A stretch of 64,000 nt of DNA, taken from assembly GCA_004557735.1 (NCBI GenBank), contig SFFV01000001.1:62001-126000 (forward strand), read 5' to 3'. This document shows positions 7,975 to 16,720 of the stretch, in pieces. How positions within the stretch are numbered: position 1 is the stretch's first letter; each line of letters starts with the position of its first letter. The notes under the pieces are model-generated. The model saw only the letters and a program-made list of their open reading frames with translations, did not search any database and was not told where the DNA came from. Position numbers and translations under genes: made by a program. The DNA is from Clostridiales bacterium (GTDB lineage: Bacteria > Bacillota > Clostridia > Oscillospirales > Oscillospiraceae).

Positions 7975-9194
7975 AGGATCACCTTGCGGATATCCTCCAC
8001 AGTGTCCTCCAGCGCGCGGTTGTTGTCGATGATATAGTCCGCGAAGCGGAGATAGCACTTCTCGCGCATTTCGTACATGGCGTTGAGATTTCCCGCGCGG
8101 GAGAGCGGGCGGCCGTCGCGCTCGAGCTTGTCAAGATCGCGGCGCAGCCAGAAAATGACGCCGTTCTGGTGGAGGGGCGCGTAGTTCTCCTCGTGCAGCA
8201 CCGCGCCGCCGCCGGTGGCAACGATCGCACCGAAAGCGCTCCCGAGCTCACGCACAGCTTCGCTCTCGTGCGTGCGGAACGCGGATTCGCCCTGCATCGT
8301 GATGATCTGCTCGGGCGTATAGCCGGTGTGCTCCTCGATATACGCGTCCGTATCGAGCACCTGGCGGCCGAGCGCCTTGCCGAGCGCCTCCGCCACGGCG
8401 GACTTGCCGCAGCCGGGCATGCCGACAAGGACGATATTCATCGTCTTGCTCTTCACAAGGTCGATGACGTGCTCGAGCGCACCGTCCGGGGCCTTTTTGC
8501 CGGTAAAGATCTCGCTCGAGCGGATGGCCTGCGCCGCAAGCATCACCATGCCGTTTGCGAAGGGAATGCCGAGCTTTTCCGCCTGAAGCAGGAGCTCCGT
8601 GCGCACGGGGTTATAGATAAGATCGACGACGGCGCGGCAGTGCGGGAAGCGCAGCAGATCGATGACCGCCTCGCCGTTGTGCGGATACATGCCGACCGGC
8701 GTAGTATTCACAATGAGCTCGGCGTCCGTGTGGCGGGAGAGGTTGGAGTAATTGTCCTTTCCTTCGCGGGAGACGACGACGATCTCGCGCGCCTGCTGCT
8801 TTTTCAGCGCGTACACCACCGCGGCGGACGCGCCGCCGCTGCCGAGCACGAGCACCTTCTTTGCGCGCGGCGAAAACACCGCACGGCGCAGCAGCTCTTC
8901 AAATCCGTAAACGTCCGTGTTGTCGCCGCAGAGCCTGCCGTCGGCGCGGCGGACGATCGTGTTGACGCTGCCGATGGCGCGCGCCGTTTCGGATAGCTCG
9001 TCGCAGAGCGCCGCGGCGCGCTTTTTGTAGGGGATTGTAACATTCAGAGCGTCAAAATCACCCTTTTGAAGGAAGGCTTCCACGTTTTCCGGCTCGGTCT
9101 CATAGAGCTTATACTCATAGTCGCCGAGCAGGGAATGGATGGCCGGGGAATAGCTGTGGCTGAGCTTTTGTCCGAGAAGTCCGCAATGCATCAT
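7971..9194 (-). CDS. aroE-aroK: Bifunctional shikimate dehydrogenase / shikimate kinase (AroE-AroK fusion)
   Basis: One 407-residue chain with two consecutive pathway enzymes. Residues 1 to about 250 are shikimate dehydrogenase: GLLGQKLSHSYSP, NVTIPYK, the NADP-binding GSGGASAAV and NTTPVGMYP. Residues about 252-407 are shikimate kinase: VGMPGCGKSAVAEAL (Walker A), DTDAYIE, ATGGGAV and RPLS. The kinase begins with its own internal Met (MNIVLVG), as if two coupled genes had fused. The start ATG has GAGGT 8 bases upstream and lies one base after the pheA stop. Confidence 0.95.
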   Translation of the reverse strand: MMHCGLLGQKLSHSYSPAIHSLLGDYEYKLYETEPENVEAFLQKGDFDALNVTIPYKKRAAALCDELSETARAIGSVNTIVRRADGRLCGDNTDVYGFEELLRRAVFSPRAKKVLVLGSGGASAAVVYALKKQQAREIVVVSREGKDNYSNLSRHTDAELIVNTTPVGMYPHNGEAVIDLLRFPHCRAVVDLIYNPVRTELLLQAEKLGIPFANGMVMLAAQAIRSSEIFTGKKAPDGALEHVIDLVKSKTMNIVLVGMPGCGKSAVAEALGKALGRQVLDTDAYIEEHTGYTPEQIITMQGESAFRTHESEAVRELGSAFGAIVATGGGAVLHEENYAPLHQNGVIFWLRRDLDKLERDGRPLSRAGNLNAMYEMREKCYLRFADYIIDNNRALEDTVEDIRKVIL

Positions 9195-9195
9195 A

Positions 9196-10338
9196 TCAAA
9201 TTACCTCACTATAGCTTCCAAGATAGGTGTATTCCTCGCTGATGTCGCCGAGCTCGCTCATAAGCTGGAGGAACGCGGGATCGTACACCGGGTTTTCCAG
9301 ATCAAAATAGAACATGAACTCAAAGTTGCGCTCCGGAAGCGGGCGGCTTTCGAGCTTGTTCAGGTTGATGCCGAGCGCATAAAAGCGGGAGAGTACCTTG
9401 TAAAGCGAGCCGGGCTCATGGCGCAGCGTCATCATAAGGCTTGTCCGGTTCGCGCCGGGGTAGATTTCCAGATCGCGCGCAATGCAGATAAAGCGCGTAT
9501 AGTTATTCGCCGTATCCTGCACGGAGGGGGCAAGGCAGTCAAGCCCGTACAGCCGCTCGCACGCGCGCGTGGAGAGAGCCGCGACGTCGTCACGCCCGGA
9601 CTCTGCGACGAGCTTTGCCGCGATCGCCGTGTTCTCGCACGGGATGACCTTCACGCCCGGAAGCGACGAGAGAAATTTCACGCACTGACTGAGCGCCTGC
9701 TCATGCGAATAGATCTCGCGGATACCGGACAGCTTCGCGCCGGGCCGGGCGAGCAGATTGTGGTCGATCTTCACGCGCACCGAGCGGACGATGTGGAATT
9801 GGTGGCGCATCATAAGATCGTACACGGCGTTCACCGAACCGGCGGTGCTGTTTTCGATGGGCAGCACACCGTAGCGGCAGAGACCTTTTTCGATGGCGTT
9901 GAATACCGCGTCAAAACTGGAAAAGTAAAGCTCATTCGGCAGGCGGAACAGCCGCTCGCACGCAAGCTGGGAGTTGGAGCCCTCCACGCCCTGACAGGCG
10001 ACGGCGGCTTTCTCCGGAAAGAGCGTCGGCGTTTGGCCGATGGCGTTTTGAATGCTTTCCGCAAGCGGGCTCTGCCTGTGCAGCAGGCGGTTCTGGCGGC
10101 TGCGGCTCAGCTCAAAAAGCAGCGCGTAGAGCGATACGGCGTAGCTTTGCAGCTCCTCCGGCGCCTTTTCGCTCACGGCGAAGAGCTTTTCCCGCTCCCG
10201 CCGCTCGTCAAGCACCGGAAGGCCGTGCTCGGCCTTATACCGGGCGATGTCCCCGGCGATGTCCATACGCTCGGCAAAGCATCGCAGAAGTTCGTCGTCC
10301 ACCGCGTCGATTCTGCCGCGCAGTTCGTCCATGTTCAT
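9196..10338 (-). CDS. pheA: Bifunctional chorismate mutase / prephenate dehydratase (P-protein)
   Basis: Makes phenylpyruvate from chorismate for phenylalanine synthesis. It is 380 residues with three domains: an AroQ-class chorismate mutase (about 1-90, RGRIDAVDDELLRCFAERM), prephenate dehydratase (about 105-285, with NSTAGSVNAVYDLM and the catalytic NNYTRFI), and a C-terminal ACT domain (about 295-380, with the Phe-binding ESRPLPERNFEF). The ACT domain implies feedback inhibition by Phe in addition to the operon's leader-peptide control. Start chosen at the ATG with GAGGG upstream, 2 bases past the aroC stop. Confidence 0.95.
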   Translation of the reverse strand: MNMDELRGRIDAVDDELLRCFAERMDIAGDIARYKAEHGLPVLDERREREKLFAVSEKAPEELQSYAVSLYALLFELSRSRQNRLLHRQSPLAESIQNAIGQTPTLFPEKAAVACQGVEGSNSQLACERLFRLPNELYFSSFDAVFNAIEKGLCRYGVLPIENSTAGSVNAVYDLMMRHQFHIVRSVRVKIDHNLLARPGAKLSGIREIYSHEQALSQCVKFLSSLPGVKVIPCENTAIAAKLVAESGRDDVAALSTRACERLYGLDCLAPSVQDTANNYTRFICIARDLEIYPGANRTSLMMTLRHEPGSLYKVLSRFYALGINLNKLESRPLPERNFEFMFYFDLENPVYDPAFLQLMSELGDISEEYTYLGSYSEVI

Positions 10339-10340
10339 GG

Positions 10341-11402
10341 TTATTTCCCTCTTTCCGAACAAAGTATGTCATATAGTACGACCGCCGCCGCAGCTTCCAC
10401 GCAGGGAACGGCGCGCGGCACGATGCAGGGGTCGTGCCGTCCGGCAATCTCCACCGTCGTTTCGCGCATGGCCGCAAGATCCACGGTGCGCTGCCGCCGC
10501 GCGATGGACGGCGTCGGCTTGAATGCCACACGGAACACAAGCGGAGCTCCCGTCGTGATGCCGCCGAGAATGCCGCCGCAGCGGTTTGTCTCGGTGACGG
10601 CCTTCCCGCCGCGCAGCACAAAGGCGTCGTTATTCTCGCTGCCGCGCAGCGCGGCGGCGGCGAAGCCCGTGCCGAACTCCACGCCCTTCACGGCGGGGAT
10701 ACCGAAAAGCGCGGCGGAGAGTCTGCTCTCCACGCCGTCAAAGAGCGCGTCGCCGAGTCCCGCGGGCAGGCCGAGCACCGCGCACTCCACCACGCCGCCG
10801 ACGCTGTCGCCGTCGGCGCGGGCCTTCGCAATGGCGGCGAGCATATCCTCGCCGCGCGCGGCGCTGAGCGTCGGGAATGGCTTCCCCGGCGCGGACGCCG
10901 GGAAAAGGCCCTCGTCCGCGATGCCGGCAATGGAGGCGATGTGCGAAACGACGCGGATGTTTTTCTCTTCCAGCAGCTGCATGGCGATGCCGCCCGCAAT
11001 GCAGAGCGGCGCGGTGAGCCGCCCGGAAAACCGCCCGCCGCCGGAGAGATCGACGGCGTCGCCGTCCTTGATGCGGGCGGTGAAGTCCGCATGACCGGGG
11101 CGCGGCGTATTGCGCAGGGCTTCATAGTCGCCCGGGTGGGCGTCGCTGTTGCGGATGACCGCCGTGACCGCGCCGCCGCATGTGACGCCGTTTTTCACGC
11201 CGCTGAGAAAGTGCGGCGCATCGGTCTCGCGCCGCGCGGTGGCAAACGCCCCGCGTCCCGGCGCGCGCCGCGCAAGAAAGGCGGAGAGCGCGTCCATGTC
11301 GATGGCGAAGCCCACCGGCAGTCCTTCCATGACAACGCCGACGGCCTCGCCGTGCGAAGCGCCGAAGACGGTAATACGAAATTCTTTTCCCAGACTGCTC
11401 AC
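10341..11402 (-). CDS. aroC: Chorismate synthase
   Basis: Converts EPSP to chorismate using reduced FMN. It is 353 residues and carries the family signatures GASHGEAVG, the RRAPG loop, RPGHADF, GGGRFSGR and the C-terminal ETTVEIAGRHDP. The start is GTG, preceded by GGAGGAG, and overlaps the aroA stop as GTGA. A longer frame into aroA has no homology. Confidence 0.96.
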   Translation of the reverse strand: MSSLGKEFRITVFGASHGEAVGVVMEGLPVGFAIDMDALSAFLARRAPGRGAFATARRETDAPHFLSGVKNGVTCGGAVTAVIRNSDAHPGDYEALRNTPRPGHADFTARIKDGDAVDLSGGGRFSGRLTAPLCIAGGIAMQLLEEKNIRVVSHIASIAGIADEGLFPASAPGKPFPTLSAARGEDMLAAIAKARADGDSVGGVVECAVLGLPAGLGDALFDGVESRLSAALFGIPAVKGVEFGTGFAAAALRGSENNDAFVLRGGKAVTETNRCGGILGGITTGAPLVFRVAFKPTPSIARRQRTVDLAAMRETTVEIAGRHDPCIVPRAVPCVEAAAAVVLYDILCSERGK

Positions 11403-12655
11403 GGCGTCTCCTCCCTTTTCAAAGCGTTGAAGTCCTCGCGAAAGCGCGGATAGGATTTGTTTGTGCATTCCCAGCCCTCGACGGTGACCGTCCCGGTGCA
11501 GGCGCACGCCGCCACCGCCGCCGCCATGGCAATGCGGTGGTCGCGCTGCGCGCTCACCGTGCCGCCGCGAAGGCCGCCGCCGCGGACAACGAGTCCGTCC
11601 GGCAGCTCTTCAACATGCGCGCCGAGAGAGGAAAGCATCGCCGCGGTCGTTGTGAGCCGGTCGGACTCCTTGAGCCGGAGCCGCGCGGCATGTATCACGC
11701 GCGTTTCTCCTTCCGCCGCCGCGGCGAGCGCGCAGAGCGCGGGGATAAGATCGGGGACAGGCGCGGCGTCGATGACCGTGCCGCGAAGCGCGCCGCGCCG
11801 CACGGAAATGCCCGAGACCGTTTCCTCCACGGATGCTCCCATCGTGCGGAGGATATCGAGCACCGCGCGGTCGCCCTGCGCGGAATCGGCGCGCAGGCCG
11901 GTAACGGTGATGCCGGAGCGTGAGAGCGCGCCCATGCAGAGAAAGAATGCCGCCGAGGAATAGTCCCCCTCCACCGCAGCCGTGCCGGAGAGCGCATACG
12001 TCTGTCTCCCGGGGATATCATACCCGAAATCCGTTTTGTATAGCCGGACGCCGCTTTGCGCAAGGGCGTTTTCCGTCATGGCGATATAGCCCTCGCTCTC
12101 CCGCACGCCGGTGATCGTGAGCGTGCTGTCTCCGGGAAGCATCGGCAGCGCAAAGAGCAGCGCGGAGATATACTGCGAGGAAATGTTCCCGGGAAGCGTA
12201 TATGTCCCCGGCGTGAGCTTTCCGGAGCAAAAGAGCTTTCCGCCCTCGGTCCGGAACGCCATGCCGCCGCGGACAAGCTCGCGCAGAAGCGGTTCGAGCG
12301 GACGCTCGGGCAGCCGCCCTTCGCGCAGGAACACTGCGTCCGCGCCGAGCGCCCCGGTGACCGGGAGCAAAAACCGGAGCGTCGACCCGCTCTCGCCGCA
12401 GGGCAGGATGCAAAGACCGTCCGGCACGCCTCCGGCCGGCTCAACACGCAGCGCGCCGTTCTGCTCCGCGATGTTCGCGCCGAGAGCGCGAAGGCACGCG
12501 ACCGTGGCGAGAATGTCGGCGTTCAGCCCGTCGCAGTACACCGTTACCGCCTCCTTGCCGAGCGCGGCGCAGAGGAGCAGGCGATGCGCCTGCGATTTGG
12601 AAGCCGGGATACGCACCGCGCCGGTGCGCGCTCCCGGAGAGATGACAAAATTCAT
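11399..12655 (-). CDS. aroA: 3-phosphoshikimate 1-carboxyvinyltransferase (EPSP synthase)
   Basis: Joins PEP to shikimate-3-phosphate. It is 418 residues; substrate-binding motifs include PASKSQAHR (residues about 16-24), GESGSTLRFL, GDYSSAAFFL, LKESDRL and DHRIAMA. The ATG at MNFVISPG overlaps the aroB stop by 4 bases. The SQAHR in place of the common SKSxTNR/S-H-R tract suggests a divergent class, as in many Clostridia, but class cannot be settled by eye. Confidence 0.95.
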   Translation of the reverse strand: MNFVISPGARTGAVRIPASKSQAHRLLLCAALGKEAVTVYCDGLNADILATVACLRALGANIAEQNGALRVEPAGGVPDGLCILPCGESGSTLRFLLPVTGALGADAVFLREGRLPERPLEPLLRELVRGGMAFRTEGGKLFCSGKLTPGTYTLPGNISSQYISALLFALPMLPGDSTLTITGVRESEGYIAMTENALAQSGVRLYKTDFGYDIPGRQTYALSGTAAVEGDYSSAAFFLCMGALSRSGITVTGLRADSAQGDRAVLDILRTMGASVEETVSGISVRRGALRGTVIDAAPVPDLIPALCALAAAAEGETRVIHAARLRLKESDRLTTTAAMLSSLGAHVEELPDGLVVRGGGLRGGTVSAQRDHRIAMAAAVAACACTGTVTVEGWECTNKSYPRFREDFNALKREETP

Positions 12656-13713
12656 CGCGCGCCCCCCTGCCGGAGCCATCCGGCGTAGTCGGAAGCGCCG
12701 ATCTTCTGCACGGCGCAGCGCCCCAGTCCCTCAACGGTGATGACGGGAAGCGTTGAGCCCGCGCGTTTCTTATCCGAAAGCGCGGCTTTCGCAAGCGCTT
12801 CCGCCGGGTACGGAAGCTCCGTCGGGAGACCGCATTTTTTTATAAGCGCTTCGATGCGCGCGGCGTCCTCTTCGGCGCAGAGGCCGCGCACAGCGCACGC
12901 GCGCGCCATGGAGCACAGCCCCATCGCCACGGCGCTGCCGTGGGAGAGCGAATAATCGCTCAAAAGCTCCGCCGCGTGCGCGGCGGTATGGCCGAGATTC
13001 AAAAGGTGCCGCGCGCCGGTATCAAATTCATCCGCAGCGACGATATCACGCTTTATCTCCACGCAGCGCGCGAGGATATCCTCCGATATTTCGTCCGGCA
13101 GGCTGTTTTCCAGCCCGGAGAAAAGCGCCGCGCCGTCCAGTACGCCGTATTTGATGATCTCGGCGCAGCCGTCGCGCCGGACGGCATCCGGAAGCGTTTG
13201 GAGCGTGTCCGTATCGCATATAACGAGCGACGGCTGCCAGAACGCCCCGATAAGGTTTTTCCCCGCCGGAAGATCGACCGCCGTTTTCCCGCCGACGGAA
13301 GAATCCACCGCGGCGAGAAGCGTCGTCGGGATCTGCACGAGCCGGACGCCGCGCTGGTAGCACGCCGCGGCAAACCCGACCATGTCGCCGACAACGCCGC
13401 CGCCGAGCGCAACGACAACGTCGCTCCGGCTCACGCGGTTTTCGGTAAAGAAACGGAGGATACGCTCCCAGTTGCGGAACGTTTTGGAGTGTTCTCCGGC
13501 AAGAAAGTAGTCCTGCAATACCGTAAAGCCCGCAGCCTTGAGCGACTCGGTCACGCGCTTTGCATAGAGCGGGAACACGGTCGTATCGGTATAGACGACC
13601 GCCTTTTCCGCGCCCGGAACGGCCGCGGCAATGCGCTGCCCGCATTCGTCGAGAAGCCCCGCGCCGATGAGGACGTCGTATTCGCGCGACGCCGTTACAT
13701 GGATCGTTTTCAT
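12652..13713 (-). CDS. aroB: 3-dehydroquinate synthase
   Basis: Cyclises DAHP to 3-dehydroquinate with NAD and a divalent metal. It is 353 residues. The nucleotide and metal sites are visible: ALGGGVVGDMVGFAA, IPTTLLAAVDSSVGGKTAVD, KNLIGAFWQP, the HTAAHAAE metal ligands and the LSHGSAVAMG ligand. It overlaps the tyrA stop by 4 bases. Confidence 0.96.
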   Translation of the reverse strand: MKTIHVTASREYDVLIGAGLLDECGQRIAAAVPGAEKAVVYTDTTVFPLYAKRVTESLKAAGFTVLQDYFLAGEHSKTFRNWERILRFFTENRVSRSDVVVALGGGVVGDMVGFAAACYQRGVRLVQIPTTLLAAVDSSVGGKTAVDLPAGKNLIGAFWQPSLVICDTDTLQTLPDAVRRDGCAEIIKYGVLDGAALFSGLENSLPDEISEDILARCVEIKRDIVAADEFDTGARHLLNLGHTAAHAAELLSDYSLSHGSAVAMGLCSMARACAVRGLCAEEDAARIEALIKKCGLPTELPYPAEALAKAALSDKKRAGSTLPVITVEGLGRCAVQKIGASDYAGWLRQGGAR

Positions 13714-14543
13714 CCTCCGTCCACCTCCTTCTTGCGCCGCCGGCCCTCATCCAAAAGCGCCGTGAGCGCAGCGAGATCGTTGTTCTCCACCGCCGCGCGG
13801 TACTGCGCGAGCGACTCTGCAAGAGCGTCCAGTTCAAAGAGCACATTGTCGCGGTTATCGAGAAAAAGCTCCGCCCACATGGAAGGGTCGAGCCACGCGA
13901 CGCGCGTCATGTCCTTATAGCTCCCCGCGGAGAAGCCCCTGTGGCTGCGCGCGGTGGGGCTTTTGATGTAGGCATTCGAAACGATGTGCGCGAGCTGCGA
14001 GGTAAAGGCGATCATGCGGTCGTGTTCCGCGGCGCTCGTGACGGAAAACCTTCCGAACTCCGCCGGGGCCAAAAGCTCCTTGGCTCGCGCGAGGAGCGCA
14101 ATATCGTCCCCCTCCGGCGGCACAAGCACCATGGGCGCCGCGTGGAAGAGATTGGCGCGGGCGTTTTTATATCCCGCCTTGTGGCTGCCCGCCATCGGGT
14201 GACCGCCGAGAAACGCGAAGCCGTACTCGCGCGCGAGAGCAAACGCTGTCTCACACACCTTCCGTTTTACGCCGCAGCAGTCGATAACGATCGCCCGCGC
14301 GCCGAAATACGGCGCCGCTTTGCGCAGGAACGCGGCCGCCGCGCCGGGGCGCACCGCGATGAGAACGATATCGCATTCGGAAAGGTTTTCCTTCGTGAGC
14401 ACGGCGTCCACCGTGCCGTCAAGCTGCGCGAAGGAGAGCACCGCGCCGTCCGTATCAAAGGCGAGGACGCGCGCGCCGTGCGCGCGGTACGCTTTGGCGA
14501 GCGAGCCGCCAATCAGCCCGAGGCCGACGATCCCGGCCGTCAT
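13710..14543 (-). CDS. tyrA: Prephenate dehydrogenase
   Basis: Oxidatively decarboxylates prephenate to 4-hydroxyphenylpyruvate for tyrosine. It is 277 residues: an N-terminal NAD(P) Rossmann fold (GLGLIGGSLA at residues 7-16) and a helical dimerisation domain with the conserved GGHPMAGSHKAGYKNA segment. There is no C-terminal ACT domain, unlike Bacillus TyrA, so feedback by Tyr at this enzyme is less certain. The start overlaps the aroF stop by 4 bases. Confidence 0.94.
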   Translation of the reverse strand: MTAGIVGLGLIGGSLAKAYRAHGARVLAFDTDGAVLSFAQLDGTVDAVLTKENLSECDIVLIAVRPGAAAAFLRKAAPYFGARAIVIDCCGVKRKVCETAFALAREYGFAFLGGHPMAGSHKAGYKNARANLFHAAPMVLVPPEGDDIALLARAKELLAPAEFGRFSVTSAAEHDRMIAFTSQLAHIVSNAYIKSPTARSHRGFSAGSYKDMTRVAWLDPSMWAELFLDNRDNVLFELDALAESLAQYRAAVENNDLAALTALLDEGRRRKKEVDGG

Positions 14544-15544
14544 CGCATCGCCACCTCACGGATGGCGCGCACGTCTCTGCAGAGCGCATCGTATTCGTCG
14601 GGCTTTATGGACTGTGCGCCGTCGCACAGCGCGTGCATCGGGTCGTTGTGGACCTCGATGATAAGCCCGTCCGTGGCGCAGGCCGCCGCGGCGAGCGCCA
14701 TCGGGCGCACCATGCGGGCAAGGCCGGTGGAATGGCTCGGATCGACGATGACCGGCAGATGCGTCAGCTCGTGGAGCATCGGCACGGCGGCAAGATCGAG
14801 CGTGTTTCTCGTATAATCATCAAACGTGCGGATGCCGCGCTCGCAGAGGATGATCTGCTCGTTGCCGCCCGCCATGATGTACTCGGCGCTCATCAGCAGC
14901 TCCTTGAGCGTAGCGGCGAGACCGCGCTTGAGCAAAATGGGCTTGCGGAGCTTTCCGAGCTCCTTGAGCAGGTCGAAGTTCTGCATATTGCGCGCGCCGA
15001 CCTGAATGACGTCCACATCCGCGAAAAGGTCGAGCGCGGAGGTGCCCATGATCTCGGTAACGATAGGAAGCCCCGTTTCCTGCCGGGCGATCTTCAAAAG
15101 CTCGAGACCCGTGGCGGCGAGGCCCTGAAAATCGTAGGGCGAGGTGCGCGGCTTGAAGGCGCCGCCGCGGAGGATCTGCGCGCCGGAGGCCTTGACCGCC
15201 TTCGCTATTCCGACGATCTGCTCCTCGCTCTCAACGCTGCACGGGCCCGCGATCATCACGAAGTTTCCGCCGCCGATACGCACATCCCCGACCTGCACGA
15301 CCGTATCATCCGGGTGAAACTTGCGGTTGCAGCACTTGAACGGCTCCGTAACGCGCTTAACGGAATCAACGATGCCAAGGCTCGCGATAAGGTCCATATC
15401 GACCCGGCTCGTGTCGCCCACGAGACCGAGGACGGTCTGATACTCGCCGAGGGAGGTGTGGATCCGCAGTCCCTGCTCCTTCAGCCAGTCAATAAGCTGG
15501 TTTTTCTTCTCTTCGGCAGCACCGTTCTTCAAAATGACGATCAT
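14540..15544 (-). CDS. aroF: 3-deoxy-7-phosphoheptulonate (DAHP) synthase, type I-beta
   Basis: Condenses PEP and erythrose-4-phosphate, the committed step. It is 334 residues. Residues 1 to about 75 form the ferredoxin-like regulatory domain seen in Thermotoga and Bacillus-type enzymes. The barrel follows, with AGPCSVES, FKPRTSPYDFQG, VGARNMQNF, LKRG, ERGIRTF and DPSHSTG. I place the start at the ATG after GGAGG. The frame remains open five codons further up, but that region is the T-run and ribosome site. First gene of the nine-gene aromatic operon, directly behind an attenuator. Confidence 0.96.
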   Translation of the reverse strand: MIVILKNGAAEEKKNQLIDWLKEQGLRIHTSLGEYQTVLGLVGDTSRVDMDLIASLGIVDSVKRVTEPFKCCNRKFHPDDTVVQVGDVRIGGGNFVMIAGPCSVESEEQIVGIAKAVKASGAQILRGGAFKPRTSPYDFQGLAATGLELLKIARQETGLPIVTEIMGTSALDLFADVDVIQVGARNMQNFDLLKELGKLRKPILLKRGLAATLKELLMSAEYIMAGGNEQIILCERGIRTFDDYTRNTLDLAAVPMLHELTHLPVIVDPSHSTGLARMVRPMALAAAACATDGLIIEVHNDPMHALCDGAQSIKPDEYDALCRDVRAIREVAMR

Positions 15545-15559
15545 CGGTTTTTCCTCCAA

Positions 15560-15595
15560 AAAAACAAAAAAGCGGCACAGAGTAATCTGTGCCGC
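15560..15595 (-). terminator. Attenuator terminator upstream of aroF
   Basis: On the minus strand a perfect 10-bp stem (GCGGCACAGA / TCTGTGCCGC, loop TTAC) is followed by TTTTTTGTTTTTTT and then the aroF ribosome site. It sits inside the leader, between the leader peptide and the first structural gene, which is the layout of transcription attenuation. Confidence 0.88.
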
Positions 15596-15645
15596 CTAAA
15601 AAGCCTTCGCTTCCAAGGTCATTTTCCGCATCACAAATTACCATA

Positions 15646-15699
15646 CTATGAAATAGTACGGGTAAAAAAGTATCGAAACATACGAATGGATGCGTTCAT
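15646..15699 (-). CDS. Phe/Tyr-rich leader peptide of the aromatic operon
   Basis: A 17-codon frame reading MNASIRMFRYFFTRTIS then TAG. Four of the central residues are Phe or Tyr (F-R-Y-F-F), the regulatory-codon cluster expected of an attenuator. It resembles the E. coli pheS leader peptide PheM in length and in its MNA-I-F opening. It begins about 30 bases after the predicted start site and ends about 50 bases before the terminator stem. The ribosome site is weak (GGAG, 12 bases upstream). Ribosome stalling at these codons when charged tRNA-Phe or tRNA-Tyr is scarce would permit readthrough (inference). Confidence 0.75.
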   Translation of the reverse strand: MNASIRMFRYFFTRTIS

Positions 15700-15735
15700 G
15701 TATCAATTTCGCTCCGATCTGCGGAATTTGGTTTC

Positions 15736-15764
15736 AGTATAAATACTTCTCTCGGAAATGTCAA
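15736..15764 (-). promoter_or_regulatory. Promoter of the aromatic amino acid operon
   Basis: Minus strand TTGACA (15764-15759), 17-base spacer, TATACT (15741-15736). Transcription would begin near 15729, giving an approximately 185-base leader with a peptide and terminator. Confidence 0.85.
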
Positions 15765-15798
15765 CAAAGAATTCCGTGAAAATTTGTATAAAAATTTA

Positions 15799-16629
15799 TT
15801 ATTGTTCCGCTTCGAGTCTGTTTATCACGTCCCGGATGCATCGGTCGGGCGCGCCGAGCTTCGTCACGTTTGGAAGCGCCAAAACCTCCGGCAGCGCCGT
15901 TTCCGGTGCGAAGGCGCGGCCCGCCGCGCGCAGCATCGGGATATCGTTCCAGCCGTCGCCGATGCAGACGACGTGTTCCGGGAGAATATCCAGAAAATCC
16001 GCAAGCCGGCGCACGCCGCTGCCCTTGTCGCTCCCGGCGGCGACCACGTCCACAAGAGCGCCGGAGGGCACGGCTTCGTACCGTCCGGGGTATCGCTCTC
16101 CGATCCACGCGCAGAGCGCGTGTGCCGTTTCGCTCTCGGCGCGGAGCTCCCCGGGCGCCACAAGGACCGCCTTCGTCCACGGATAGAGGATGTGTCCGGG
16201 GTCGGCCTCCGACACCGGCACGCCCATCCGCAAAAGGTGCTCCTCCAGCGCCGCGTTGCGGCCGCAGACGCGCACGTCCGCGCCGCGGTGGACCTCCATT
16301 CCCGTTCCGGGAAAAGCATCCCGCGCGGCGGTAAGGTCGCTCCGGCAGGAAAAGGGCAGAAAGCTCTCGTACCAGCTCTCGCCGGAGTCGCCGTCAAAGA
16401 TCACCGCGCCGTTGCTCAGCACGAGCGGCGCGTTGACGGTGAATTTGTCCCGGATGGAGTAATACGAGCGCACGTCCCGCCCCGTGGCGATCGTGAACAG
16501 GCCGCCCTCGTCCATGAACCGGCGCGCCGCACGCCGGTTTTCCTCCGGCACGGGGGCGCCGTGCTTCGGGCAGAACGTGTCGTCAAAATCCGTGACAAGC
16601 AGATATCCTTCAAACTTTCCTTTTCCCAT
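15799..16629 (-). CDS. HAD-superfamily (Cof-type) phosphatase
   Basis: A 276-residue class II haloacid dehalogenase-like hydrolase, probably a sugar-phosphate or nucleotide phosphatase. The catalytic motif TDFDDTF is at about residues 13-19, the threonine motif TIATGR follows, and motif III/IV is GDGWNDIPML. Length and the mid-protein cap fit the Cof/YidA group. The start with GGAGA upstream was preferred to a frame open a few codons earlier. It lies between the aro promoter and a divergent DUF218 gene; no functional link is evident. Confidence 0.85.
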   Translation of the reverse strand: MGKGKFEGYLLVTDFDDTFCPKHGAPVPEENRRAARRFMDEGGLFTIATGRDVRSYYSIRDKFTVNAPLVLSNGAVIFDGDSGESWYESFLPFSCRSDLTAARDAFPGTGMEVHRGADVRVCGRNAALEEHLLRMGVPVSEADPGHILYPWTKAVLVAPGELRAESETAHALCAWIGERYPGRYEAVPSGALVDVVAAGSDKGSGVRRLADFLDILPEHVVCIGDGWNDIPMLRAAGRAFAPETALPEVLALPNVTKLGAPDRCIRDVINRLEAEQ

Positions 16630-16657
16630 TGGTTTTTCTCTCCGATGCATATATAAT
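16629..16657 (+). promoter_or_regulatory. Promoter of the DUF218 gene
   Basis: TTGGTT (16629-16634), 17-base spacer, TATAAT (16652-16657), about 64 bases before the ATG. Confidence 0.6.
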
Positions 16658-16720
16658 ATAATGAACTTTCAGCGGGTTTTCCGCGTCTTTCCGGCAGGAA
16701 ACCTTTTCCGGAGGTACGCT

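Noticed and set aside
15560-15730. T-box riboswitch ahead of aroF
   Set aside because: There is no T-box core sequence and no specifier-loop architecture; the Phe/Tyr leader peptide explains the terminator better.
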